Positions 24,601 through 32,227 of a stretch of DNA of 64,000 nucleotides are shown piece after piece; position 1 is the stretch's first letter; each line of letters starts with the position of its first letter. Position numbers and translations under genes: made by a program. Origin of the DNA: Amycolatopsis regifaucium (GTDB lineage Bacteria > Actinomycetota > Actinomycetes > Mycobacteriales > Pseudonocardiaceae). The stretch spans positions 416,500 to 480,499 of the forward strand of contig NZ_LQCI01000003.1 in NCBI RefSeq assembly GCF_001613935.1. The letters are read 5' to 3'. A model generated the notes under the pieces. It did no database searches. It was not told where the DNA came from and saw only the letters and a program-made list of their open reading frames with translations.

Positions 24601-25437
24601 ATGAGCGCAGAAAAGAAGGAACTGCCGCCGATCCCGGACAGGCTGCCGGTTTCGGTGGTGGACGCGCACACCCACCTTGACGCGTGCGGCGCGGTCACCG
24701 CGGCGGATGTCACCGCCATGGTCGACCGCGCCGAACACGCCGGTGTCTCGCGGGTGATCACCGTCGCGGACGATCTCGCGGCCGCTCGCTGGGCCGCGCA
24801 GGCGTCCACTTGGGACTCTCGGGTCTGGGCCGCCATCGCGATCCATCCGACCCGCACCAAGGATTTCGGCGAGGCCGAGAAATCCGAAGTGGAGAGTCTC
24901 GCGAAGGAGTCCAGAGTGGTCGCGGTCGGCGAGACCGGCCTCGACTACTACTGGGACTACTCACCCCACGATGTGCAGCAGGACGCCTTCCGGTGGCATA
25001 TCGACCTCGCGAAGCGGATCGGTAAGCCGCTGATGATCCATGATCGAGACGCTCACGACGACGTCCTCCGGATCCTCGAGGAAGAGGGAGCGCCCGAGCA
25101 GGTCGTATTCCACTGCTTCTCAGGGGACGAACACATCGCGCGCCGCTGCATCGACGCGGGATATGTGCTCTCGTTCGCCGGTACGGTCAGTTTTCGCAAC
25201 GCGCGCGGACTTCACGAAGCGGCACGAATCGTTCCGGCGGGCCAGTACCTCGTCGAGACGGACGCGCCGTTCCTGACCCCTCATCCGTTCCGTGGGCGAC
25301 CTAACGAGCCCTACTGCGCCGCCTACACCGTTCGTCACCTCGCCTCGTTCAGGGGCGAGGCGGTGCACGAGGTGGCCGAATCGGTGCGAGTCACCGCTGA
25401 ACGGGTCTTCCGTTTGCCGACAGTCACCCCCAGTTGA
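24601..25437 (+). CDS. tatD: TatD family metal-dependent deoxyribonuclease
   Basis: 278 residues, normal for TatD. Metal ligands are visible: His23 and His25 in VVDAHTHLD, the Glu in VAVGETGLDYYWD (about 119), His in PLMIHDRDA, His in VVFHCFSGD, and the final Asp in YLVETDAPFLTPHP. TIM-barrel 3'-5' nuclease family acting on DNA, with roles in DNA quality control. It follows metG closely and probably shares its transcript. The next gene, rpfB, starts only after a long 334-base leader. Confidence 0.93.
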   Translation: MSAEKKELPPIPDRLPVSVVDAHTHLDACGAVTAADVTAMVDRAEHAGVSRVITVADDLAAARWAAQASTWDSRVWAAIAIHPTRTKDFGEAEKSEVESLAKESRVVAVGETGLDYYWDYSPHDVQQDAFRWHIDLAKRIGKPLMIHDRDAHDDVLRILEEEGAPEQVVFHCFSGDEHIARRCIDAGYVLSFAGTVSFRNARGLHEAARIVPAGQYLVETDAPFLTPHPFRGRPNEPYCAAYTVRHLASFRGEAVHEVAESVRVTAERVFRLPTVTPS

Positions 25438-25771
25438 ACGGATTGCGACATTAGTGATCACCGATGGGCCACTCTGCTGAGTGACCAACGTCACGACACT
25501 CCGGGCGGTGTTTGCGCAACCCGCCGAGGTTCGTTACTGTCCCGTGATCGTGCCGGTCGGTGCTGCTCATGCGGTCTCCGGCTGTACGCCCACAGTCACG
25601 TCAGTGCACGTCGGGGAAGCGGAACCAGGAGAGGTACGGCCTGGAACCGTGACGATGGCGCTGGCTGCGGGTGTCGGACTTCTATGAGGTGTGCCGAAGC
25701 GCGCATCGAGACGAAGGACGTTGTGGAGAGGTTGTCGAGCTCCTTGACGTCTTGGGAAAGGGAACGACCCA
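25438..25771 (+). other. Long non-coding leader/promoter region of rpfB
   Basis: 334 bases without a convincing gene. It holds a CRP-like site (25481-25494) and several inverted repeats, among them CCAGG/CCTGG at 25625-25629 and 25640-25644 inside a region where GGAACC occurs twice. RpfB-type genes of actinomycetes often have long regulated leaders. I looked for the c-di-AMP (ydaO) riboswitch core and could not find it, so any riboswitch claim would be speculation. Confidence 0.4.
25481..25494. promoter_or_regulatory. CRP-like operator (GTGA-N6-TCAC) upstream of rpfB
   Basis: GTGACCAACGTCAC fits the GTGA-N6-TCAC core of cAMP receptor protein sites. It is about 280 bases before the rpfB start. 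In M. tuberculosis an rpf gene (rpfA) is known to be controlled by Crp, which makes the site plausible. Chance occurrence cannot be excluded. Confidence 0.4.
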
Positions 25772-27226
25772 GTGACTGGTAGCAGTAGGCAGGATGCCTC
25801 GCGCCTCGGCGCAGAGACGAACACCTTCGCTTCCGCCGGTTCGGTTGCCGTGCTCGACCGCGATACCCACTACGGCGAGCTGGACTACTCCGACGATCCG
25901 CGCATCACGCATCAGGACGTCCTGGCCGCCCTCGGCCCCGACGCCGATGCCCTGATGGCCGAGATCGACGTCGACGTCGACGAGCTGATTCGCCTCATCA
26001 GCGCCGAGACCACCATGCTCCCGCCGATCGTCATTCCGGACGAGGTGGCCGAGGACCGCACCGCGGGCGCGCCGATGAGGGCCGCGACCAAGGACGAGGT
26101 CATCTCGCACTCGACCCGCGTGTGGAAGAAGCGTTTCCTCAAGGGAACCGTCATGGCGGTGCTGCTCACCCTCGGTGGTGGCGGCGCGGCCGCGATGGCG
26201 ATGAACAAGAGCGTCACGCTCGACATCGACGGCCAACAGCGCACCGTTCACAGCTTCGGCGACACGGTCGGCGAGGTCCTCGAAGACGCCGGCCTTTCCG
26301 TCGGCGCGCACGACTCGCTCTCGCCCTCTCCTCAGGCCGAGGTCGGCGACGGCGGAGTCATCAAGCTTGAGCGCGGCCGCAAGCTGAACCTGGTCGTCGA
26401 CGGCGTAGCGCAGGAATCCTGGGTTCGCGCGACCAACCTCGGCGAGGCTTTGAACCAGCTCGGCCGCGCCGACCTCGCGAAGTCCGGTACCTGGACCTCG
26501 ATGCCGCAGAACGGCGAACTCCCGCTCGAGGGCGCCACTGTCGAGGTCAAGACCCTCAAGAACATCACCCTCTACGACGGCGCGAACGAACCCCGGAAGG
26601 TCCAGACCAACTCGGTCACCACCAAGGAATTCCTCGGCGAGCTGCGGATGACCCTCGGCCCGGACGACGAGACTGTCGGCGGCCTCGACGTCAAGCTGGT
26701 CGACGGCGCCGAGGTCCACGTCAGCCGGACCGGCGTCACCATGGTCAAGCAGAACGAGGAAATCGCGCCGCCCGAGCAGAAGGTCGACGACCCGGAGCTC
26801 GAAAAGGGCAAGACCAAGGTCGAAGACCCGGGCACCCCTGGCCAGAAGACCGTGACCTACAAGGTCACCCAGCGCAACGGCAAAGAGGTCGGCCGCGAGA
26901 AGGTCTCCGAAGAGGTCATCACCGAGGCCAAGCCCAAGATCATCAAGGTCGGTACGAAGAAGCCCGCGGACCCGGTCATCGGGGACGCCGGCGCCTGGGA
27001 CCGCATTGCGCAGTGCGAGTCGACCGGGAACTGGGCCGCCAACACCGGCAACGGCTACTACGGTGGCCTGCAGTTCAACAAGAGCACCTGGGATGCCTAC
27101 GGCGGCTCGCAGTACGCCGCTTACCCCCACCAGGCCAGCAAGGCCCAGCAGATCGCTGTCGCCGAGAAGGTCCGCGACGACCGCGGTGGCTACGGCGCTT
27201 GGCCGCACTGTGGCAAGAAGGCCTGA
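25772..27226 (+). CDS. rpfB: Resuscitation-promoting factor, RpfB type
   Basis: 484 residues from a GTG preceded by AAAGGGA. It is an N-in membrane-anchored cell-wall enzyme: a cytoplasmic N-terminus of about 120 residues, one membrane helix (about 121-143), DUF348 repeats (about 145-325), a G5 domain (about 330-400), and the C-terminal transglycosylase-like Rpf domain (404-484). The catalytic Glu416 is in QCESTGNW, with the disulfide pair Cys415/Cys480. It cleaves peptidoglycan and helps dormant cells resume growth. The cytoplasmic N-terminus is longer than in M. tuberculosis RpfB. It is followed by a strong terminator. Confidence 0.95.
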   Translation: MTGSSRQDASRLGAETNTFASAGSVAVLDRDTHYGELDYSDDPRITHQDVLAALGPDADALMAEIDVDVDELIRLISAETTMLPPIVIPDEVAEDRTAGAPMRAATKDEVISHSTRVWKKRFLKGTVMAVLLTLGGGGAAAMAMNKSVTLDIDGQQRTVHSFGDTVGEVLEDAGLSVGAHDSLSPSPQAEVGDGGVIKLERGRKLNLVVDGVAQESWVRATNLGEALNQLGRADLAKSGTWTSMPQNGELPLEGATVEVKTLKNITLYDGANEPRKVQTNSVTTKEFLGELRMTLGPDDETVGGLDVKLVDGAEVHVSRTGVTMVKQNEEIAPPEQKVDDPELEKGKTKVEDPGTPGQKTVTYKVTQRNGKEVGREKVSEEVITEAKPKIIKVGTKKPADPVIGDAGAWDRIAQCESTGNWAANTGNGYYGGLQFNKSTWDAYGGSQYAAYPHQASKAQQIAVAEKVRDDRGGYGAWPHCGKKA

Positions 27227-27245
27227 CGCCAGATCATTCTCCTTT

Positions 27246-27298
27246 CCTGAAGGCCATCGTGTGGGTTTCTCCCGCAGGGTGGCCTTCAGGCCGTTTTT
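27246..27298 (+). terminator. Rho-independent terminator after rpfB
   Basis: An 11-bp stem (27246-27256 with 27280-27290) is followed by CCGTTTTT, a T-tract, on the plus strand. The stop codon of the convergent DUF222 gene lies within its right arm. Confidence 0.85.
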
Positions 27299-28350
27299 CG
27301 CCCTTGAGAGTGCGTAGCGTTTTCGTCGGAGATTTGCACAACTGATCGGCCATGCGTCGGCGATGGGGTTTCGGCGCCGGGTCTTGATCTCGACAGCCGG
27401 AACCACCAGCGCGGCGGTCGTATGTGGGCTACATCGCGAGCCTTGCCCGACCGCACGCTGTCGCTGCCGCTGTACGGACTTTGGCGGCCCTGTTCCTGCG
27501 GCTGGGCCGTCCTGGAGCTGTCCGTCGATTTCCCGACTGACTCCGCAAGCTCAGGCTGCTCGGTGGCTGGCTCTGACGCCTGCCGGGGCATTGGAACGGC
27601 CGGACCGCTCTCCGCAAGGTCGACGATCTCCGCGAAAGCGTCGCCGCGTCTTTCCGCAGGGGTACGGTCGTCGGCTTTCCCGTTGGGGGCCGGTTGTGCC
27701 AGCGGCACGAGAAGCGCGTTCAGGCGAGCGCCTGTCTCAGGGTCGAGGTTGCCGCGCAGATCCCAACGACCGGTGCGTTTCTGACGCAACCAGAACTCGC
27801 TTCGCGGAGCTCTCGGGGTCGGGTCGTGGGTGTCATTGCCGTCCGGGTCGAGACGCGCGAGCAGGTCTGTCCCGGCGATCGTGACGTCGCGCGGTCTTGC
27901 GACGCTGGCGAGATCGACCAGGACTTTCTCCGCGTCGAGCCGCGCGCTCGCGGCGACGTGCTCTGGCAGCTTGCTCATGACCGTGACGATTCGGTCGATG
28001 CCGGCCTCGGCCAGTACACCGGTGGCGGCTGCGGCTCCGGTCATAGGCGCGACGGGCGGAGTGGTGGTCCCGTCGCGCGTCCGTCTTGAGTTAAGGGCCA
28101 GCGCTCGACCGGCCACCTTCTTCGCCTCGGCTCGGGAAACCCGGGCCACATGCTCGTAGAAGACGGCGATCGAGTTGTACCCGTAGAGGTCTCGGACACC
28201 GCGGGCTTCGATCTCAGCCAGGATCTGGCCGACTTCGGCGAAAAGGCGTCGCCCTTCGCGCAATCGTGTCTGCAACTCATGGAGAAGCAGCTCGGGGTCA
28301 CCTTCCGGCAGGTTCAGCGGGAAGGTCTTAGGGGTGTTTTTGCTGGTCAT
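27286..28350 (-). CDS. DUF222 protein lacking its HNH nuclease domain (3'-truncated relative)
   Basis: 354 residues. Residues 18-250 match the helical DUF222 domain of the actinobacterial 13E12/HNH repeat family (EARGVRDLYGYNSIAVFYEH, RSEFWLRQKRTGRWDLRG). Full members continue with about 150 residues ending in an HNH nuclease motif (CxxPGCxxP...HHxxHW). None of this is present. After about residue 250 the sequence becomes low-complexity (Ser/Gln/Pro/Arg), and the last codons and the stop fall within the rpfB terminator. It looks like a deletion product and may be non-functional. It separates rpfB from rsmA, which are adjacent in relatives. Confidence 0.65.
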   Translation of the reverse strand: MTSKNTPKTFPLNLPEGDPELLLHELQTRLREGRRLFAEVGQILAEIEARGVRDLYGYNSIAVFYEHVARVSRAEAKKVAGRALALNSRRTRDGTTTPPVAPMTGAAAATGVLAEAGIDRIVTVMSKLPEHVAASARLDAEKVLVDLASVARPRDVTIAGTDLLARLDPDGNDTHDPTPRAPRSEFWLRQKRTGRWDLRGNLDPETGARLNALLVPLAQPAPNGKADDRTPAERRGDAFAEIVDLAESGPAVPMPRQASEPATEQPELAESVGKSTDSSRTAQPQEQGRQSPYSGSDSVRSGKARDVAHIRPPRWWFRLSRSRPGAETPSPTHGRSVVQISDENATHSQGRKTA

Positions 28351-28680
28351 CCCTCGATTGTGGAGCCAAATTCGAACTAGTGCACGGTATCGATCGGGTG
28401 GATGATCATCACGCTCCGGCAGCCCGAACTTGCACGCATCACTCCGACGTAGGACCCCGATCGCCTCGGAAACGCTTAAGGATGATGCGGTCGAGTTCCG
28501 GGGGAACGAGGCCTGACGTCATTCATGCGCGCCCACTCCTCATGGAGCCCTCGCCTGGTGCGGGGCTCGGGCGGTCCCCATTAGGCCGAGGCGAGTTCGA
28601 GCGCCGTGGCTTTCTCGCCTCCGAGGGTGACGTCGTCCACCGGCCGATCGCGGCCCACCGGGGCTGGCTACGATCGTCAG
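28351..28680. other. Intergenic region between DUF222 gene and rsmA
   Basis: 330 bases with no gene I can support. It must hold the two divergent promoters. A TTCGAAC half-site near 28371 resembles half of an actinobacterial SOS box, but the other half is missing. No tRNA, no repeat and no clear hairpin were seen. Confidence 0.35.
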
Positions 28681-29517
28681 GTGACTGAACTGCTCGGGCC
28701 TGCGGAGATCAGGGCGTTGGCGGCCGAGCTGGACGTACGTCCGACCAAGAAGCTCGGCCAGAATTTCGTGCACGACCCGAACACCGTGCGCCGTATCGTC
28801 GACCTCTCGGGAGTCGGCGAAGAGGATGTCGTGCTGGAAGTCGGACCGGGGCTGGGCTCGTTGACGCTCGGTCTGCTCGCGACCGGTGCCAAGGTCGTCG
28901 CGGTCGAGATCGATCCCGTCCTGGCCGGGCGGCTGCCGCACACGGTGGCGGAGCGAGGTGGGGCCGACAGGCTGACGGTCGTCGGGGCGGACGCTCTGCG
29001 GATCAAGGCGGAGGACCTGCCCGAACGGCCGACGGCGCTTGTCGCGAATCTGCCGTACAACGTCGCCGTTCCTGTCGTTCTTCACCTGCTCGCCGAGCTG
29101 CCCTCGCTGACCAGCGGTCTCGTGATGGTCCAGACCGAGGTCGCGGACCGGATGGCCGCAGGGCCGGGAAGCCGGACTTACGGCGTGCCCAGCGTCAAGC
29201 TGGCGTGGTACGGGAAGGCGCGCAAAGTCGCCGCGGTGCCGCGATCGGTGTTCTGGCCTGTGCCGAATGTGGATTCCGCATTGGTCGCCTTCGAACGTGG
29301 CGACTTGGTGTGGTCCGTGGATCGGCAGCGGCTGTTCGCGGTCGTCGACGCCGCCTTCTCGCAGCGGCGAAAGACTTTGCGCGCGGCGTTGGCGTCATGG
29401 GCCGGTTCCGCCGAACGCGCGGGGGAGTTGCTCGAGAAGGCGGGTGTCGACCCCAAAGCTCGCGGCGAGCAGTTGGATGTTCACCAATTCGCTCGTATCG
29501 CTGCCGCGGCCGAGTGA
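28681..29517 (+). CDS. rsmA: 16S rRNA dimethyladenosine transferase
   Basis: 278 residues from the GTG at 28681; the frame is open upstream, but homologues start here. KsgA/RsmA motifs: [10 protein letters not shown] at 23-32, SAM-binding EVGPGLGS around 53-60, and catalytic NLPY at 123-126. It dimethylates A1518 and A1519 of 16S rRNA, the last steps of small-subunit maturation and the determinant of kasugamycin sensitivity. Its normal actinobacterial neighbours are rpfB and ispE. Here both sides carry an inserted gene. Confidence 0.95.
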   Translation: MTELLGPAEIRALAAELDVRPTKKLGQNFVHDPNTVRRIVDLSGVGEEDVVLEVGPGLGSLTLGLLATGAKVVAVEIDPVLAGRLPHTVAERGGADRLTVVGADALRIKAEDLPERPTALVANLPYNVAVPVVLHLLAELPSLTSGLVMVQTEVADRMAAGPGSRTYGVPSVKLAWYGKARKVAAVPRSVFWPVPNVDSALVAFERGDLVWSVDRQRLFAVVDAAFSQRRKTLRAALASWAGSAERAGELLEKAGVDPKARGEQLDVHQFARIAAAAE

Positions 29518-29757
29518 CCAGCGGCTGGGCATGAGGGGTGCCGCCGGCGGATGCCGGCCAAGGTCAGCACGATGGCATAAACCCTCTTCTCGATCTGCGC
29601 TGCTCTAACCTGTCTTAGCAGGCAGAGACCTTGGCGCAGATCTGGGGAAACTACTGCTGTCTCATAATATGGACAGCCAATCCTGTAGTATGGACGCGAC
29701 CAGACGTGTGATCTGCGCCTACGCGCTTGCTTTCATCCAGTGGGATCGGTTTTACTC
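29518..29757 (+). other. Intergenic region after rsmA, likely promoter of the riboswitch unit
   Basis: The 9-mer GATCTGCGC (29592-29600) can pair with GCGCAGATC (29634-29642), a possible rsmA terminator, and the 9-mer occurs again near 29710. Two A/T-rich candidate -10 elements (TAATAT near 29665, TAGTAT near 29686), each followed by TGGAC, mark probable promoters for the downstream riboswitch transcript. Confidence 0.35.
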
Positions 29758-29854
29758 AGTGAGCCATCCCGAGCGACTGAGAGACCTGGCTCGCCGAAGT
29801 CGCAGCAACCACCCTCCACAGGGCAGGTGCTACCGCCAGGACCGATGGAGGCTG
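29758..29854 (+). promoter_or_regulatory. SAM riboswitch (SAM-I/SAM-IV clan, S-box leader)
   Basis: The segment has the conserved order of S-box aptamers: P1 CCATC/GATGG (29764-29768 with 29844-29848), P2 GCGACT/AGTCGC with the internal kink-turn pattern GAGAGA...TGGC, the invariant GCAACC, a short P3 (CCCT/AGGG), AGGTGCTA, then the closing P1 strand. It lies about 210 bases before a MetN-like gene. It should bind S-adenosylmethionine and lower expression when SAM is plentiful. I cannot settle whether it is SAM-I or SAM-IV by eye. Confidence 0.78.
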
Positions 29855-29982
29855 TGCCTAATGAACAGGGTCACCCACCCGCTCCTGCTGACCAGGCGAC
29901 GTGTCGTCGATGAAGGTCGCCGCACGGTAAGTGCGTGTCGACGCTCCACCGTTACTGCCTGAGTCTTTCCCTTACCTCTGAA

Positions 29983-30004
29983 ACCCGTCCGGGTCTGGAC
30001 GGGT
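29983..30004 (+). terminator. Candidate expression-platform hairpin of the SAM riboswitch
   Basis: ACCCGTCC pairs with GGACGGGT across the loop GGGTCT, about 60 bases before the MetN-like start. No T-tract follows, so it may act on translation or as an actinobacterial U-less terminator. Confidence 0.35.
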
Positions 30005-30062
30005 AATCGGTGACGGTTGGCGCGCTCGAAAGAAGCGGCGCCCCATTCGCATGGAGCCTTTC

Positions 30063-31073
30063 GTGATCACTGTCGAAAACTTGTCCAAGTCCTTCCCCCT
30101 CAACGGAAATCCCGTCGTCGCCCTGCGCGACGTCAGCGTGGACATCCAAGCCGGCTCGCTGTTCGGAGTCGTCGGTCCGGCCGGCTCCGGCAAGTCCACC
30201 CTCGCTCGTTGCATCGGGCTGCAGGAGCGCCCTGACCGGGGTGTCGTCCGGCTCGACGGCCTCAACACCGGGACCCTGGACGGACGCCGCTTGCGCGAGA
30301 TCCGTCGTCAGGTCGGTGTCGTGAGCACCAAGCCGGAGCTGCTCGCGGAGCGCACCATCGCCGGAAACATCGCGTCACCGCTCGAACAGCTCGGCCTCGA
30401 CGGACCGCAGCGCCGGAACCGAGTGGGCAATCTGCTCGACCTGGTCGGCCTCACGCCGCGAGCAGGGCAACGGCCGGGTGAACTGTCCGAGGGGCAGCTG
30501 CGCCGAGTGGCGATCGCCAAGGCCTTGGCCGCCGGGCCGTCCGTGCTCCTGGCCGACGATCCGACCGCAGGTGTGCGGCCCGAGGAGTCCGGCGCGGTGT
30601 TGACCGTGCTCGACCGTGCGCGCGCCGAGCTCGGCGTGACCGTGCTGCTCACCACGCCTGACGCCGGAGTGGTGCGCCGTGTCTGCGATGACGTGGCGGT
30701 TCTCGAAGCCGGTGCGATCATCGAGCGGGGGACCGTGCTCGACTTGGTCTCCGACCCGAACAGCCGGACCGCGCAGGCGCTGCTTCCTCCGATCGAGACC
30801 AGCCGGGCTCAGGCCTCGAAGTACGACCGCGCGGTGGACGTCGTGCTTGTCGGCTTCGCTTCGGTCGGCGCCCTGCTGCCCGAGGCCGCCGGTCGCTTCG
30901 ACGTCGAACTCGCCACGATCGGGGGCGGTCTGACCCGCATCGGTGACACGCCGGTCGGCCGGTTCCGCCTCGGCGTGCGCGGTGAGCACGCGGACGCCGC
31001 GCTCGCCTGGATCGCCGAACGCGGTGGCCACGTGACCCACCCGGTTCGCGGACCGCAGGGCGTCGCCGCCTGA
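30063..31073 (+). CDS. MetN-like ABC ATPase with NIL domain, orphan and with altered catalytic residues
   Basis: 336 residues from the GTG at 30063, which has TGGAG six bases upstream; the ATG at 30051 has no ribosome site. The order is MetN-like: ATPase (1-230), linker, then a methionine-binding NIL domain (about 250-330). Walker A GPAGSGKST (38-46) is intact. By alignment with E. coli MetN, the Q-loop Gln is Thr89, the signature is LSEGQ (141-145), the catalytic Glu after Walker B is Asp166, and the switch His is Pro199. ATP hydrolysis should be weak or absent. No metI or metQ gene is adjacent. It may act as a methionine- or SAM-linked regulatory protein. Confidence 0.8.
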   Translation: MITVENLSKSFPLNGNPVVALRDVSVDIQAGSLFGVVGPAGSGKSTLARCIGLQERPDRGVVRLDGLNTGTLDGRRLREIRRQVGVVSTKPELLAERTIAGNIASPLEQLGLDGPQRRNRVGNLLDLVGLTPRAGQRPGELSEGQLRRVAIAKALAAGPSVLLADDPTAGVRPEESGAVLTVLDRARAELGVTVLLTTPDAGVVRRVCDDVAVLEAGAIIERGTVLDLVSDPNSRTAQALLPPIETSRAQASKYDRAVDVVLVGFASVGALLPEAAGRFDVELATIGGGLTRIGDTPVGRFRLGVRGEHADAALAWIAERGGHVTHPVRGPQGVAA

Positions 31074-31082
31074 TTTCTCCAC

Positions 31083-31125
31083 GAACGGGCCGCCCTGGAC
31101 GAGATCCGTCCAGGGCGGCCCGTTC
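31083..31125. terminator. Perfect 18-bp hairpin terminator after the MetN-like gene
   Basis: 31083-31100 pairs perfectly with 31108-31125 around a 7-base loop. It starts ten bases after the MetN-like stop and isolates that gene from ispE. No T-tract is present. Confidence 0.75.
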
Positions 31126-31194
31126 ATGTCTGACTCGTCCTGTTCTCTTTCTCCTGGTGGCAGCACAAGTCGGGCGGCCACGTAGGCTTGACTC

Positions 31195-32160
31195 GTGCTC
31201 GCCGTCGTACCGCCTCCAGTCACCGTCAGGGTTCCCGCCAAGGTCAACCTGCACTTGTCGGTCGGTGACGTACGTCCGGACGGCTACCACGAGCTGGTGA
31301 CCGTGTTCCAGGCGCTTTCCCTGACCGATGAGGTGACCGTGGCGGTCACCGAAGACCCGGGTGTCGAGGTCTATGGCGAGGGGGAAGGTGCCGTACCGAC
31401 CGGCGCCAACAACCTGGCGTGGAAGGCCGCGCAGGCCCTGGCGGCTCATGTGGGCAAGGCGGACGGTGAATCCAAGGTTCGCGTGGTGCTCCGCAAAGGC
31501 ATCCCGGTCGCCGGCGGGATGGCGGGGGGCAGCGCTGACGCGGCCGCGACCCTGGTCGGACTCGCGTCGCTGTGGAAACTCGACATCTCCCGCGACGAAC
31601 TGGCCGGTATCGCCGCCAAGCTCGGCAGCGACGTTCCCTTCGCGCTTTACGGCGGGACCGCGCTGGGGACAGGCCGAGGTGAGCAACTGGTTCCGGTCCT
31701 GTCGCGGCACACCTTCCACTGGGTATTGGCGTTCGACCAGCGTGGTCTTTCGACTCCGCGTGTGTTCGGCGAATTGGACAGGTTGCGGGAAGAGGGCAAC
31801 CCGCCGCGGATCGGTTCCCACACTCCGGTGGTCGAAGCGCTGGCGTCGGGTGACCCTCGGCAGCTGGCCCTTCTCCTCGGCAACGACCTGCAGGCGGCCG
31901 CCGTCTCGTTGCGTCCTGGACTGCGGCGCACCTTGCGGGCGGGGGTCAACGCGGGGGCACTCGCGGGTACCGTCTCCGGATCCGGGCCGACCTGCGCGTT
32001 CCTCTGCGCGGACGCCCAGTCGGCGGTCGAGGTCGCCGCGGAGTTGTCCGGTGCGGGAGTGTGCCGGACGGTTCGCGTCGCGCACGGGCCGGTTCCCGGC
32101 GCCCGGCTGGTCGGCGGGGATGACGCGCCGCGACCGGCGCCGCCTCGAGTACATGCGTGA
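31195..32160 (+). CDS. ispE: 4-diphosphocytidyl-2-C-methyl-D-erythritol kinase
   Basis: 321 residues from a GTG start. GHMP kinase family: N-terminal [12 protein letters not shown] (13-24) and ATP-binding glycine loop [15 protein letters not shown] around 104-118, then the SDVPF and GSGPT motifs. It phosphorylates CDP-methylerythritol in the MEP pathway for isoprenoid precursors. The next gene (ABC-F) follows after 67 bases on the same strand. In other actinobacteria ispE comes right after rsmA. Confidence 0.95.
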   Translation: MLAVVPPPVTVRVPAKVNLHLSVGDVRPDGYHELVTVFQALSLTDEVTVAVTEDPGVEVYGEGEGAVPTGANNLAWKAAQALAAHVGKADGESKVRVVLRKGIPVAGGMAGGSADAAATLVGLASLWKLDISRDELAGIAAKLGSDVPFALYGGTALGTGRGEQLVPVLSRHTFHWVLAFDQRGLSTPRVFGELDRLREEGNPPRIGSHTPVVEALASGDPRQLALLLGNDLQAAAVSLRPGLRRTLRAGVNAGALAGTVSGSGPTCAFLCADAQSAVEVAAELSGAGVCRTVRVAHGPVPGARLVGGDDAPRPAPPRVHA

Positions 32161-32227
32161 GGGTGTCCGAACGGACGTCTGTCAATTTCTTTGTGGTGCA
32201 AGCTTTTTGGAAAGGATCGGCTGAGGC

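Noticed and set aside
25438-25771. c-di-AMP (ydaO) riboswitch in the rpfB leader
   Set aside because: The conserved core sequences of this riboswitch were not found.
25682-27406. Long open frame antisense to rpfB
   Set aside because: High-GC shadow of rpfB; its sequence shows no motif, and rpfB is clear on the other strand.
28371-28380. SOS box upstream of the DUF222 gene
   Set aside because: Only one half-site is present.
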